From NCBI RefSeq assembly GCF_014646875.1, contig NZ_BMOC01000001.1, positions 349,410 to 413,409 on the forward strand: a stretch of 64,000 nucleotides of DNA, read 5' to 3'. The stretch comes from Halobellus salinus. Its GTDB lineage: Archaea; Halobacteriota; Halobacteria; Halobacteriales; Haloferacaceae. This document shows, one piece after another, positions 18,296 to 26,873 of this stretch. The notes under the pieces were generated by a model. That model made no database searches, was not told where the DNA came from, and was given only the letters and a program-made list of their open reading frames with translations. The translations under genes and the position numbers were made by a program. Position 1 is the stretch's first letter; each line of letters starts with the position of its first letter.

Positions 18296-19183
18296 TCACG
18301 AGGCCGGCGGAACCACCAGTACCGGAACGTCGACCGTCCGGAGCACCGTCGACGCGACGCTCCCCAGGAGCTGTCGGTTACGGTTCGAGCGGCCGGACGC
18401 ACCCATCACCACGAGGTCAACCCCGGCCGTATCGACGTAGTCGCGAACGCGGGCAGCGACGCTCCCGCGTGGCGTCGCGCGCTCGACAGCGGTGTGGACC
18501 TCGACGTCCGGGGCGGTCTCGCCGAGTTCGTCTGCGACCGCCCCCACCGCGTCGTGCCCCCGCCGTTCCAGCCGGTCGACGAACTCGGGGTCGAGACCGC
18601 CGGCGTTGAACACACCACCCGCAGCCTGGAGGTCGACGACGTTCAACACGTGGACGGCCGCCCCGGACACCCGCGCGAGCGCCGCGCTGTGGTGGGTGGC
18701 TGGGGGCGCGGCGTCGCTGCCGTCGGTCGGGAACAGGATCCGCGAGTAGTCGGCGTCGGCCGCGGCGTCGGCGCCCGGAACGACGAGCACTGGGGTTGCG
18801 CTCCGACCGAGAAGCCGTTCGGTAACGCCGCCGAGGAACCGTTTCCCGAGGCCGGTGGCGCCCTGCCTGCCGACGACGATCAGGTCAGCGTCCCGGTCAA
18901 CCGCGTGCGCGGCGATGCGGTCGGCGGGCGTGCCCTCGGCGACGTCTGTCGTGACAGACTGGGCATCCGCGGCGAGTCCCGAAACCTCGTCCACGATCGC
19001 CTCCCCTCGCGACCGCAACCGGGTTCGCTCGTCGTTTGTCGCCGTGATCCGGAGCGCTCGCCGCTCAACGACGTGGAGAACCGAGACGGTCGCGTCAAAC
19101 GTGGCAGCGAGCGCGAGGCCGTGTCCAGCCGCTGCTGTGGCTTCGTCGCTGCCGTCCACGGGGAGCACGATGTGGTCGTACAT
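18296..19183 (-). CDS. Universal stress protein, two UspA domains
   Basis: The 295-aa protein has two UspA modules. Module 1 (about 1-145) starts MYDHIVLPVDGSDEA and has the ATP motif VVGRQGATGLGKRFLGGVTERLL. Module 2 (about 152-295) starts YSRILFPTDGSDAA and ends VVMGASGRSNRNRQLLGSVASTVLRTVDVPVLVV. The start at the ATG at 19183 matches the normal UspA N-terminus; upstream in-frame codons would add an untypical basic extension. Confidence 0.92.
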   Translation of the reverse strand: MYDHIVLPVDGSDEATAAAGHGLALAATFDATVSVLHVVERRALRITATNDERTRLRSRGEAIVDEVSGLAADAQSVTTDVAEGTPADRIAAHAVDRDADLIVVGRQGATGLGKRFLGGVTERLLGRSATPVLVVPGADAAADADYSRILFPTDGSDAAPPATHHSAALARVSGAAVHVLNVVDLQAAGGVFNAGGLDPEFVDRLERRGHDAVGAVADELGETAPDVEVHTAVERATPRGSVAARVRDYVDTAGVDLVVMGASGRSNRNRQLLGSVASTVLRTVDVPVLVVPPAS

Positions 19184-19280
19184 TGCCTTGCGGCGGCGTT
19201 CGAAACCCAGGAGTTTCATATGTTTCGGTACCGGGATCGCCGGAGGCGGTTTTATGTCGATCCGAGACGTACGTCAGGGT

Positions 19281-19730
19281 ATGAACAGGACCGAGTCGAT
19301 CGGGATGGACGCCGGTGAGCGCGATTCGTTCCTCGGGATCGGCGGCACCGGCGTGATCTCCGTGCCGCGTTCGGACGACAGCCCCCCGCACTCCGTGCCC
19401 GTGTCCTACGGCTATGACCGCTCGGAGACGACGTTCTACTTCCGGCTCGCCGTCGGTTCCGACAGCGCCAAGCAGGACGCGGGTGGCAGTTCGGTCACGT
19501 TCGTGGTGTACGGGCAGGAAGGCGGTGCCTGGCAAAGCGTGGTGGTGACCGGGCGGCTGGAGGAGACCAGCGAGGCGTCGGTGGCGACAGGGTCGCTCGA
19601 AGGGCTCCAGCGGGTCCACATCCCGCTTGTCGACATCTTCGGTCGGCCCACGAAGGACGTGCCGTTCGGGTTCTACCGGCTTGTCCCCGACGAGATAACT
19701 GCCCGGAAGGAGTCGTCGGACCCCCAGTAG
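19281..19730 (+). CDS. Pyridoxamine 5'-phosphate oxidase-like FMN-binding protein
   Basis: The 149-aa protein has the split-barrel flavin-binding pattern: FLGIGGTGVISVPRSDDSPPHSVPVSYGYD, then YFRLAVGSDSAKQD and VVVTGRLEETSE. This fits the large PPOx-like family, which includes F420/FMN/heme binders; true PdxH function is not implied. A TATA-like TTTTATG at about 19250 precedes the ATG at 19281 by about 25 nt. Confidence 0.85.
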   Translation: MNRTESIGMDAGERDSFLGIGGTGVISVPRSDDSPPHSVPVSYGYDRSETTFYFRLAVGSDSAKQDAGGSSVTFVVYGQEGGAWQSVVVTGRLEETSEASVATGSLEGLQRVHIPLVDIFGRPTKDVPFGFYRLVPDEITARKESSDPQ

Positions 19731-19824
19731 CGGGTGGAGTGATCGCTCCCGCCGGGACCGCGGGCGGAGGCGGAGCTTCCACAACCCGACACGTCTTTTG
19801 GCGCGCAACCCGTCTCTCCACACG

Positions 19825-21639
19825 ATGAACACGCTTCTGTGGGTGCTCGTTGGACTCGCCGCGTACTCGGCGGTCGCGCTCTTGCTCTCGCGGCGCGGGC
19901 TGCTCCCGAGTTCGGTGCGGCTCCAAGGCCCCTTCGCCACCGTCCACACGAAGCGGGGGCGGGCGTTCATCGACCGGATCGCCGCCCCGAAGCGGTTCTG
20001 GCGCGCGTGGACCAACCTGGGTGTTGGCGCCGCGCTGGTGATCATGGCCGGAATGTTCCTTTTTTTGTTCCTCCAGGGAATCGCGATCCTCCAACAGCCC
20101 CCGCCGGCGTCGTCGGTAAACCAACCCCAGAACTTCCTCGTTGTCCCCGGAGTCAACGACTTCCTGCCGCTTTCGGTCGCCCCGGAGATCGTCTTCGGGT
20201 TGCTCGTGGGGCTCGTGGTCCACGAAGGCGGCCACGGCATTCTCTGCCGGGTTGAGGGCATCGAGATCGAGTCGATGGGGGTGTTCCTGCTCGCGATTAT
20301 CCCGCTGGGCGCGTTCGTTGAACCCGACGAAGAGAGCCAGCGCGAGGCGTCACGGGGTGGCAAAAGCAGGATGTTCGCCGCTGGCGTGACCAACAACTTC
20401 GCCGTGACCATCATCGCGTTCGCGTTGCTTTTCGGGCCGATCATCGCGAGCGTCGGCGTTGCCCCCGGAATGGCGGTCGCGGACTCCTACGACGGGTCGC
20501 CCGCCGCCGCAGCAGGCATCGGCCCCAGCGACCGGATCACCGCGGTCGGTGGCGTCCCCGTCGACAACGAGACCACGCTCAACGCCGCCCTGCTCGGAGC
20601 AGACGGGCGGACGGTGACGGTCGAACTCGACGGCGGGGCGAGCGCGGCCGGCCGAGCGGCTCGAACCGCGGAGGTCGAACGATCGCTCGTGGTGGTGGAT
20701 TCGGCCTCCGGCAACCCCGCGAACCTCTCTGTCGACGGGTCGGCGGTGAACGTGACCGCGGTGAACGGGTCGGTGGTGACCACCCGAGCGGGGTTCGCTG
20801 ACGCCGTCGGCGAAAACAGGGTCGTCGAGGTTGAAACCGGGCGCGGGACCGTCGCGATCCCCGCCGGCGCGTACCTCACGCGCGTTGCCGAGGACGGCCC
20901 GCTCGCCGAGGCTGGCGCGCCGACCGACGCCGGCGTGATCGTGACCGCGATCGACGGGCAGCGCGTGGTCTCGGCCACCGAACTCACCCGTGTGCTCGAC
21001 GGCACCGAACCCGGCCAGACCGTGTCGGTCGAACTCTACTATGGCGGGTCCGCCGAAACCCACAATGTCGAACTCGGGACCAACCCGCAGGACGACACCG
21101 GCTTCCTCGGCGTCAACATCTTCCCGGGGACCAGCGGGCTGCTCGTGACCGACTTCGGCGCGCAGGCGTACCCAGCGGGAACCTACCTCGAACTCCTCGG
21201 CGGCGACGGCGGCCCCGACGCAACGAGTCTCTCGGGGTCGATCGCGGAGTCACCGCTCGGAACCGTCTACATCTCGCTCGTGCTTCCGCTTGCCTCCTTG
21301 GTGTTCGGCATTCCCAACTTCCCCGGGTTCACCGGGAACGTGCTGAACTTCTACGCGGTGGGCGGACCGCTGGGCGGCCTCGGTGGTGGGGTGTTTGTCC
21401 TCGCGAACGTCACCTTCTGGATGGCGTGGATCAATCTTCAACTCGCGCTGTTCAACTGTATCCCCGGCTACCCGCTCGATGGTGGCCGGATCCTCCGGGC
21501 GTGCGCGGAGGCGGTTGTCTCCCGGCTCCCTATCCCCGACCGAAACCGGGTCGTGAGCACGATCACGACTGCCGTCGGCGTGACGATGCTGGCGTCGCTT
21601 TTGATTCTGGTGTTCGGGCCGACCCTGCTCGGCGGGTGA
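19825..21639 (+). CDS. Site-2 protease with PDZ domains
   Basis: The 604-aa membrane metalloprotease has the zinc site HEGGHGI near residue 132 and the second motif PLDGGRIL near residue 550, both within membrane helices. Between them are two PDZ-like modules, at about 225-270 (AAAAGIGPSDRITAVGGVPVDNETTL) and about 355-400 (LAEAGAPTDAGVIVTAIDGQRVVSATEL). This is the RseP/S2P-with-PDZ layout common in haloarchaea. The substrate is unknown. The ATG at 19825 begins a hydrophobic first helix (MNTLLWVLVGLAAYSAVALLL). It is distinct from the PDZ-less family member at 12549-13688. Confidence 0.92.
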   Translation: MNTLLWVLVGLAAYSAVALLLSRRGLLPSSVRLQGPFATVHTKRGRAFIDRIAAPKRFWRAWTNLGVGAALVIMAGMFLFLFLQGIAILQQPPPASSVNQPQNFLVVPGVNDFLPLSVAPEIVFGLLVGLVVHEGGHGILCRVEGIEIESMGVFLLAIIPLGAFVEPDEESQREASRGGKSRMFAAGVTNNFAVTIIAFALLFGPIIASVGVAPGMAVADSYDGSPAAAAGIGPSDRITAVGGVPVDNETTLNAALLGADGRTVTVELDGGASAAGRAARTAEVERSLVVVDSASGNPANLSVDGSAVNVTAVNGSVVTTRAGFADAVGENRVVEVETGRGTVAIPAGAYLTRVAEDGPLAEAGAPTDAGVIVTAIDGQRVVSATELTRVLDGTEPGQTVSVELYYGGSAETHNVELGTNPQDDTGFLGVNIFPGTSGLLVTDFGAQAYPAGTYLELLGGDGGPDATSLSGSIAESPLGTVYISLVLPLASLVFGIPNFPGFTGNVLNFYAVGGPLGGLGGGVFVLANVTFWMAWINLQLALFNCIPGYPLDGGRILRACAEAVVSRLPIPDRNRVVSTITTAVGVTMLASLLILVFGPTLLGG

Positions 21640-21679
21640 TCAAGCGGGTGTCGGGAGGCGAAAGTCGAGGGCCGTCTCC

Positions 21680-21751
21680 GTCGCGTCGCTGTCGGGGGTC
21701 GCCGTCGCGTCGCTGTCGGGGGTCGCCGTCGCGTCGCTGTCGGGGGTCGCC
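21680..21751. repeat. Tandem repeat, 3 x 24 bp
   Basis: Three consecutive copies of a 24-bp unit (GTCGCGTCGCTGTCGGGGGT plus CGCC) at 21680, 21704 and 21728, in the gap between the PDZ protease stop and the HemQ-like gene. The unit is a multiple of three and on the minus strand reads as repeated ATATPDSD in an 78-codon frame, but that frame has no other sign of being a gene. Confidence 0.95.
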
Positions 21752-21860
21752 GTTGCCCCCCACGGCTGGGGTCGGGGGTGTCGGCGCCGCGCGGCTGTGA
21801 GCGAGTGACCCCCGGCACCGACTCGCAACGCCCATACCGATGGCGTACCAACCCCGCGGT

Positions 21861-23330
21861 ATGACAGCGGCTCCACCGACCGACGAAGGCTGGTTCGTCC
21901 TCCACGACTTCCGAACCGTCGACTGGGACGCGTGGCGCGAGGCCCCCGACCACGAGCGTGAGCGCGCGGTCGACGAGGGGACGCAGTATCTCACGCGACA
22001 CGAAGCCGTCGACGACGCCGGTGAGGGCGACTCGGGCGTGTTCTCGGTGCTCGGTCACAAGGCGGATCTGCTGGTGCTTCATTTCCGGCCCACCCTCGAT
22101 CAGCTTTCGCGGGCCGAACGCCGGTTCGAGGGGACGGCGCTGTCGGCGTTCACCGACCGGGCGACGTCCTACGTGTCGGTCACGGAGATCTCCGGGTACA
22201 GTACACCGGAGTATTTCGAGGACCCCGAATCGGTCGACGAGGGGACGCGGCGGTACATGGAAGGGAAACTCACCCCAGAGGTCCCCGACGACGGGTACGT
22301 CTCGTTTTATCCGATGACAAAGCGCCGCGGCGAGACGCACAACTGGTACGACCTCGACCTCGAGGAACGTTCCGACCTGATGGCCAGCCACGCCGAAACC
22401 GGGAAGGGGTACGCCGGCCGGATCAACCAGGTGATCGCCTCGTCGGTCGGACTCGACGACCACGAGTGGGGCGTCACCCTCTTTTCGGACGACCCGACCG
22501 ACATCAAAGACATCGTCTACGACATGCGCTTCGACGACGTCTCCTCGAAGTACAGCGACTTCGGGGAGTTCTACGTCGGCCGCCGGTTCCCGCCCGCGGA
22601 CCTCGGTGCGTACCTGGCGGGCGAGGCGGTGCCGACGGGCGACAGCGAGGGCGGCGAGTCACACGCTCACGGAGGGGAAACGGACGCCCGCGGTGACACC
22701 GGCGACGAACACGGCCGCGGCGATGACAGTACGGGTGACGGTGACGACGACAGTATCCGCTCGGAACTCGCGGACCTCGACATCTACGCGGGCCAACCGC
22801 ACGGCGAGGACGTCTACGCCACCGTGCTCTACTCGGAGGCAGACACCGACGACCTGTTCTCGGAGGTCGACGGCCTCCGCGGGAACTTCGACCACTACGA
22901 CACCCACGAAAAGACCGCGGTTTACGAGGCCCGGGGCCGGGACCGCAACGCGGTCGTGAGCATCTGGGACACCGCCTCCGCGGCCGAGACCGCCGCAGGG
23001 TTCCTCTCGGAGCTCCCTGACGTTGTCTCCCGCGCGGGCGAGGAGTCGGGTTTCGGGACGATGGGGATGTTCTACACGGTCGACCCCGACTACCGCGAGG
23101 AGTTCCACGACACGTTCGACACCGTCGGTGAGGTCCTCGAGGGGATGGAGGGCCACCAGGACACCGACCTGCTCGTGAACGTCGAAGACGAAAACGATAT
23201 GTTCATCTCCAGCCAGTGGGACGCCCGCGAGAACGCGATGGCGTTCTTCCGGTCCGAGGAGTTCGGAGAGACCGTCGAGTGGGGCCGGGACGTGCTGGCC
23301 GACCGGCCGCGACACGTGTTCCTGGCGTAG
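21861..23330 (+). CDS. Chlorite-dismutase/HemQ-like heme protein fused to a second ferredoxin-like domain (PitA type)
   Basis: The 489-aa protein has two halves. Residues 1-245 are a Cld-family domain with the HemQ-like block YPMTKRRGETHNWYDLDLEERSDLMASHAETGKGYAGRINQVIASSVGLDDHEWGVTLF; the His in MASHAETG (about residue 177) is the expected proximal heme ligand. After a low-complexity Gly/Asp/Glu/His linker (about 255-300), residues 305-489 form a second antibiotic-monooxygenase/Cld-like domain. This is the haloarchaeal PitA architecture. Coproheme decarboxylation is the likely chemistry by homology, but it is not shown here. The ATG at 21861 is preferred; an ATG seven codons earlier is also in frame. 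Confidence 0.88.
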   Translation: MTAAPPTDEGWFVLHDFRTVDWDAWREAPDHERERAVDEGTQYLTRHEAVDDAGEGDSGVFSVLGHKADLLVLHFRPTLDQLSRAERRFEGTALSAFTDRATSYVSVTEISGYSTPEYFEDPESVDEGTRRYMEGKLTPEVPDDGYVSFYPMTKRRGETHNWYDLDLEERSDLMASHAETGKGYAGRINQVIASSVGLDDHEWGVTLFSDDPTDIKDIVYDMRFDDVSSKYSDFGEFYVGRRFPPADLGAYLAGEAVPTGDSEGGESHAHGGETDARGDTGDEHGRGDDSTGDGDDDSIRSELADLDIYAGQPHGEDVYATVLYSEADTDDLFSEVDGLRGNFDHYDTHEKTAVYEARGRDRNAVVSIWDTASAAETAAGFLSELPDVVSRAGEESGFGTMGMFYTVDPDYREEFHDTFDTVGEVLEGMEGHQDTDLLVNVEDENDMFISSQWDARENAMAFFRSEEFGETVEWGRDVLADRPRHVFLA

Positions 23331-23358
23331 AATTCCGGATCGCCGCCCGCGATCGTCC

Positions 23359-23523
23359 TCACCGGGTACGGCGGTAGCCCGCGACGCCGACGATCCCAGC
23401 CAGAAGCGTCACCGTGTCCCACGGCGAGGCGTCGATCCCGCGGGCGTCGGCGTCGCGACGTACCCACGCCGCGAGCAGGAGGTGGACGAGCGCCGTCACC
23501 GCGAGAAATCGGGTCCGGTTCAC
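23359..23523 (-). CDS. Small two-helix membrane protein (54 aa)
   Basis: A GTG at 23523, 3 nt behind the stop of the aldo/keto reductase gene, opens a 54-codon frame ending at TGA 23359-23361. The product has a basic start (MNRTRF), a hydrophobic helix (LAVTALVHLLLAAWV), a short charged loop (RRDADARGID), a second helix (TVTLLAGIVGVAGY) and a basic tail (RRTR). The hairpin layout, G/C third positions and tight spacing support a real co-transcribed gene. I know of no function. Confidence 0.6.
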   Translation of the reverse strand: MNRTRFLAVTALVHLLLAAWVRRDADARGIDASPWDTVTLLAGIVGVAGYRRTR

Positions 23524-23526
23524 GCG

Positions 23527-24609
23527 TCAGTCCGACGACGCGGAGTTCCGTGGCCCCGCAGTGGCGCGCTTGTCGATCCCCGCCGCGCGGATGTCGTCGC
23601 CGCCGACGGAGGATCGGAGTTCGTCCATTCCGTCGTCACGGTCGATCCCGAAGTTGTCGGCGTAGCGGTCGGCGACCCGCGTGAGTTCGTCGTCGGAGAG
23701 CTTCGGGACCTCGGAGGCCGCCGCCCACCGGGTGATGTCCTCCTTCGTGTGGAACGTCGGGGTGACGGTGGCGACCTCGTCGTGGCTGAGGAGGTACGCA
23801 ATCGCGGCTTGGGCCATCGTGCGCTCTCCCCCTCGTTCGAGGAACCGCAGCGTCTCCAACTTCTCCCACCCGGTCTCGTACCACGCGTCGGGCCGGAACC
23901 CGCGGTGGTCGTCGAGATCGTGGCCGGTCTCGGGCGTCACCTGCTCGTTCAGGAGCCCCGAGGAGTGCGGCACCCGGGGGATCAGGCTGGTCGACGAGTC
24001 CGTCTCCCTGATGGTGTTGAGGAAGTGGTTGCCGACCTCCTGCTCGAAGAGGTTCCAGACCAGTTGCACCGAGTCGAACTCCTCACGGATGGCCATGTCA
24101 CCCTCCGCGAGCCACCCGATCGACGGCCCGAGCGCCCACCCGATCGAGCGGACGAGCCCCTCCTCGCGGAGTTCGTCGAGCGCTTCGAGCACGTCGGCGT
24201 CGACCTCCTCGACGTTGGCGTTGTGAAGTTGGAGCACGTCGACGTGGTCCATCCCGAGGCGGTCGAGGCTCCGCTCGGTCGCCGTCCGGACCCACTCGCC
24301 GGTGATCTCTTTGGGGAGTTCGCCGTGGCCGGCCTGGGGGTTGTTGTAGAAGTCGTAGCCGATCTTCGTCGCGACCGTCACGTCCTCGCGTCGGTCGGCG
24401 AGCGCCTCGCCGAGCAGTTCCTCGCTGTCGCCGTGGCCGTAGACGTCGCCCGTGTCGAAGTAAGTGATCCCCTCATCGACCGCGTGGTGAAGCAGGTCGA
24501 TCGCGTCCTCGCGGGTGCGGTCGCCCCACCAGTCGGTGCCGACCACCCACGCGCCGAACCCGACCTCGCTGACTTCGACGTCGGAATCGCCGAGTGTCCG
24601 GAAGTTCAT
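23527..24609 (-). CDS. Aldo/keto reductase
   Basis: The 360-aa TIM-barrel NAD(P)H-dependent oxidoreductase begins MNFRTLGDSDVEVSEVGFGAWVVG. The catalytic tetrad context is visible: Asp and Tyr in FDTGDVYGHGDSEELLGEAL (about 50-70), Lys in VATKIGYDF (near 82) and His in VLQLHN (near 125). The C-terminal AIAYLLSHDEVATVTPTFHTKEDI block resembles the cofactor-binding end. The physiological substrate cannot be read from the sequence. A 54-aa membrane protein follows after 3 nt. Confidence 0.92.
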   Translation of the reverse strand: MNFRTLGDSDVEVSEVGFGAWVVGTDWWGDRTREDAIDLLHHAVDEGITYFDTGDVYGHGDSEELLGEALADRREDVTVATKIGYDFYNNPQAGHGELPKEITGEWVRTATERSLDRLGMDHVDVLQLHNANVEEVDADVLEALDELREEGLVRSIGWALGPSIGWLAEGDMAIREEFDSVQLVWNLFEQEVGNHFLNTIRETDSSTSLIPRVPHSSGLLNEQVTPETGHDLDDHRGFRPDAWYETGWEKLETLRFLERGGERTMAQAAIAYLLSHDEVATVTPTFHTKEDITRWAAASEVPKLSDDELTRVADRYADNFGIDRDDGMDELRSSVGGDDIRAAGIDKRATAGPRNSASSD

Positions 24610-24841
24610 ACCTGAAGGTTAGTGGGCGCGCTATTCAGACTGTCGACTGTTCGGGGTGTGTCGCCGAGGGTCGGTCGGCGCCCCCGCCGAACGAGAGTTT
24701 ATGTTCGAGGCCGGGACCACCCGGCCCGTGTAGTGAACTACCCCGCGCCGGGTAGCAGTTGTTCGGCACGTCGGCGCGGGCGAGGGCAGTGCCGACTGTT
24801 CGCCACCGATCCAGGACCGCGGTCGATCCCGAACCGACGAG

Positions 24842-26233
24842 TCACTCCCGCTCGTACGCGAACACCCCGTCGGGGTCGTACCGCTCGCGAACCGTCCGCA
24901 GCCGGTCGGCGCGCTCGGCGTACACGTCGTCGGCGTCCGGGGCCGCGCCGCCGGCGAAGTTCGGGAGCGTGCCCGGTAGCGACGCTCCCTTCCTGAGCGC
25001 CCGGCGGGTCTCCCGCGCCCACGCGACGTTCTCGGCCGTCGCCGTCGGGTCGTCCCACGCCGCCTCGACGTTGACGACGACCGACGCGTCGCGGCCGACG
25101 ATCGGCCCCGCGTCGTCGCCGGCGCGTCCGACCGCCCCGTGCATCGGCCAGCACACGATCGTCGAGAGGTCGGAGGGGGCGCGCTCCGCCGCCGCCCGAA
25201 CCTCGCGGATGGTGTCGTCGGTGAGGTCGGCGAGCGGGACGGCCGTCCAGTAGTACCGCCGTCCGTCGGGGAAATCGTCGTCCAGCATCGACTGGAGGTC
25301 GACGTACGACATCGTGTCGATCGTGGTCGCGAAGGCGTCGTCCCGGCGGACGACCGCCCCGAGTTCGTCGCGACCAGCCGCGGGTTCGCCGGTGTAGACC
25401 CCGGCGACGACGACCGCGAGGTCACCGTGACGGTCGTCGGGAAATTCTGGCGTCGGCGGAACCCGGGCGAAGTACGGGGAGACACACGCCTCGTCGGGCG
25501 CGGTCGCCTGGTACGTTCGGTACGCCCGGAGCACGTCGCCCGCACGGTCGGATGGCACCCACGACTCGGCGTAAACCACGTCGTGGTCGAGCGGGTGGAG
25601 GTCGAACTCGAACGCGGTCACGACCCCGGCGGTGCCGCCGCCGCGGGCCGCCCACAACAGGTCGTCGTTGCGCTCGGGGGTCGCCGTCACGCGCTCGCCG
25701 CGACCGGTGACGACGTCGACCGCCCGGAGGTTGTCGGCTGCGAAGCCGTGTTTCGGCGAGAGGTAGCCCGTCCCGCCGCCGAGCGTGAGCCCCGCCACGC
25801 CGGTGTCGGAGACCACACCGCCGGGCGTCGCCAGCCCGAACGACTGGGTGGCGCGGTCGACCAGTCCCCAGTCGGCGCCCGCGCCGACGCGGGCCGTCCG
25901 GGTGTCGGGGTCGACGCGCACCCACGCCAACCGGGAGCAGTCGACGACGAGGCTGCCGGAGACGACCGACGCCCCGGAGACGCTGTGGCCGCCGCTCCGG
26001 ACTGCGACAGCGAGGTCGTGGTCCCGGGCGAACGACACCGCCGCAGCCACATCCTCGACAGTCCCGCAGTACGCGATCGCAACGGGATACTCGTTGACCA
26101 TCCCGTTCCAGACACGGCGCGCGTCGGCGTACGCGTCGTCGTCGGGAGCCACGAGGTCGCCGGTGAGCCGGTCCGAGAGGGAGTCCAGCGGGAGCGACGC
26201 CGCGGTCGCCAGGGCCTCACGGTTCGGGTCCAT
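24842..26233 (-). CDS. FAD-linked oxidase (berberine-bridge-enzyme-like)
   Basis: The 463-aa protein has an N-terminal FAD-binding type 4 (PCMH) domain. AVAVRSGGHSVSG near residues 68-80 contains the His that usually forms the covalent flavin link, followed by GVAGLTLGGGTGYLSPKHG near 150 and a cap domain. The C-terminal BBE motif (YGERADRLRTVRERYDPDGVF-like) is present. It probably oxidises a sugar or alcohol with O2 as acceptor. The specific substrate is unknown. The ATG at 26233 is a good start. Confidence 0.9.
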   Translation of the reverse strand: MDPNREALATAASLPLDSLSDRLTGDLVAPDDDAYADARRVWNGMVNEYPVAIAYCGTVEDVAAAVSFARDHDLAVAVRSGGHSVSGASVVSGSLVVDCSRLAWVRVDPDTRTARVGAGADWGLVDRATQSFGLATPGGVVSDTGVAGLTLGGGTGYLSPKHGFAADNLRAVDVVTGRGERVTATPERNDDLLWAARGGGTAGVVTAFEFDLHPLDHDVVYAESWVPSDRAGDVLRAYRTYQATAPDEACVSPYFARVPPTPEFPDDRHGDLAVVVAGVYTGEPAAGRDELGAVVRRDDAFATTIDTMSYVDLQSMLDDDFPDGRRYYWTAVPLADLTDDTIREVRAAAERAPSDLSTIVCWPMHGAVGRAGDDAGPIVGRDASVVVNVEAAWDDPTATAENVAWARETRRALRKGASLPGTLPNFAGGAAPDADDVYAERADRLRTVRERYDPDGVFAYERE

Positions 26234-26320
26234 ACCAGTGGGTAACAGACACCTGGGATTACAGTTTGCGGCCGCCGGAGGAGGCCACAGCCGTCTCGAT
26301 GGCGGGCGAGCGAACGACGC

Positions 26321-26749
26321 TCACCGGATGATGGTGACCGGCACGGTCGCCTTGTCGACGACGCTTTTGGCCACGCTGCCGACGACCTGTTCGCGTTCCG
26401 CCGAAAGCCCTCGGTGACCGAGGTAGATTGCGTCGGCGCCCGCTCGGTCGGCGTAGTCAGCGATCGCGTCCGATGGCCGCCCGGTCAGGAGTGTGGTGTC
26501 GGTCTCGAGGTCGTCGCGGTCGCCAACCGCGTCGGAGGCTCGCTGTCTGGCCCGGTTGAGCACCTGCTCGCCGATGTCGGTCGCCCGGTCGGCCCCCGGG
26601 AGGACGATCTCGCCGTCGATCAGTTCGGTCTCGGGCTCTACGACGTGGACGACCTCCAAGTCGGCCCCGAGTCCGGCCGCGTGTGTGGCGGCGTACGCGA
26701 CGGCCTGGTCCGCTTCCGTGGAGCCGTCGACCGCAACGACATACTGCAT
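26321..26749 (-). CDS. Universal stress protein, single UspA domain
   Basis: The 142-aa UspA protein starts MQYVVAVDGSTEADQAVAYA and ends YLGHRGLSAEREQVVGSVAKSVVDKATVPVTIIR. The ATP-loop glycines are less regular (GHRGLSAEREQVVGS), so it may be a weak or non-binder. The start is the ATG at 26749, with a strong TATA box 22-30 nt upstream, which makes it leaderless. It is separate from the two usp genes at 17813-19183. Confidence 0.9.
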   Translation of the reverse strand: MQYVVAVDGSTEADQAVAYAATHAAGLGADLEVVHVVEPETELIDGEIVLPGADRATDIGEQVLNRARQRASDAVGDRDDLETDTTLLTGRPSDAIADYADRAGADAIYLGHRGLSAEREQVVGSVAKSVVDKATVPVTIIR

Positions 26750-26770
26750 ACGCGTGTATTCGCACACCGG

Positions 26771-26779
26771 AGTATAAAC
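26771..26779 (-). promoter_or_regulatory. TATA box of the usp gene at 26321-26749
   Basis: The minus strand reads GTTTATACT 22-30 nt before the ATG at 26749. It is the only AT-rich block in that intergenic DNA and supports the chosen start. Confidence 0.6.
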
Positions 26780-26873
26780 CCGTCCGGCGGTTCCCGCCCG
26801 GCGGGAGTGGACCGGGGGAACTCCCGCCACAACAGACCTGGGGTCGGCGGAGAGATCCGACGCTGCCGACCGC

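Noticed and set aside
21640-21876. Minus-strand 78-aa frame with ATATPDSD repeats
   Set aside because: Explained by the 24-bp tandem repeat in non-coding DNA; no start context and no flanking protein character.
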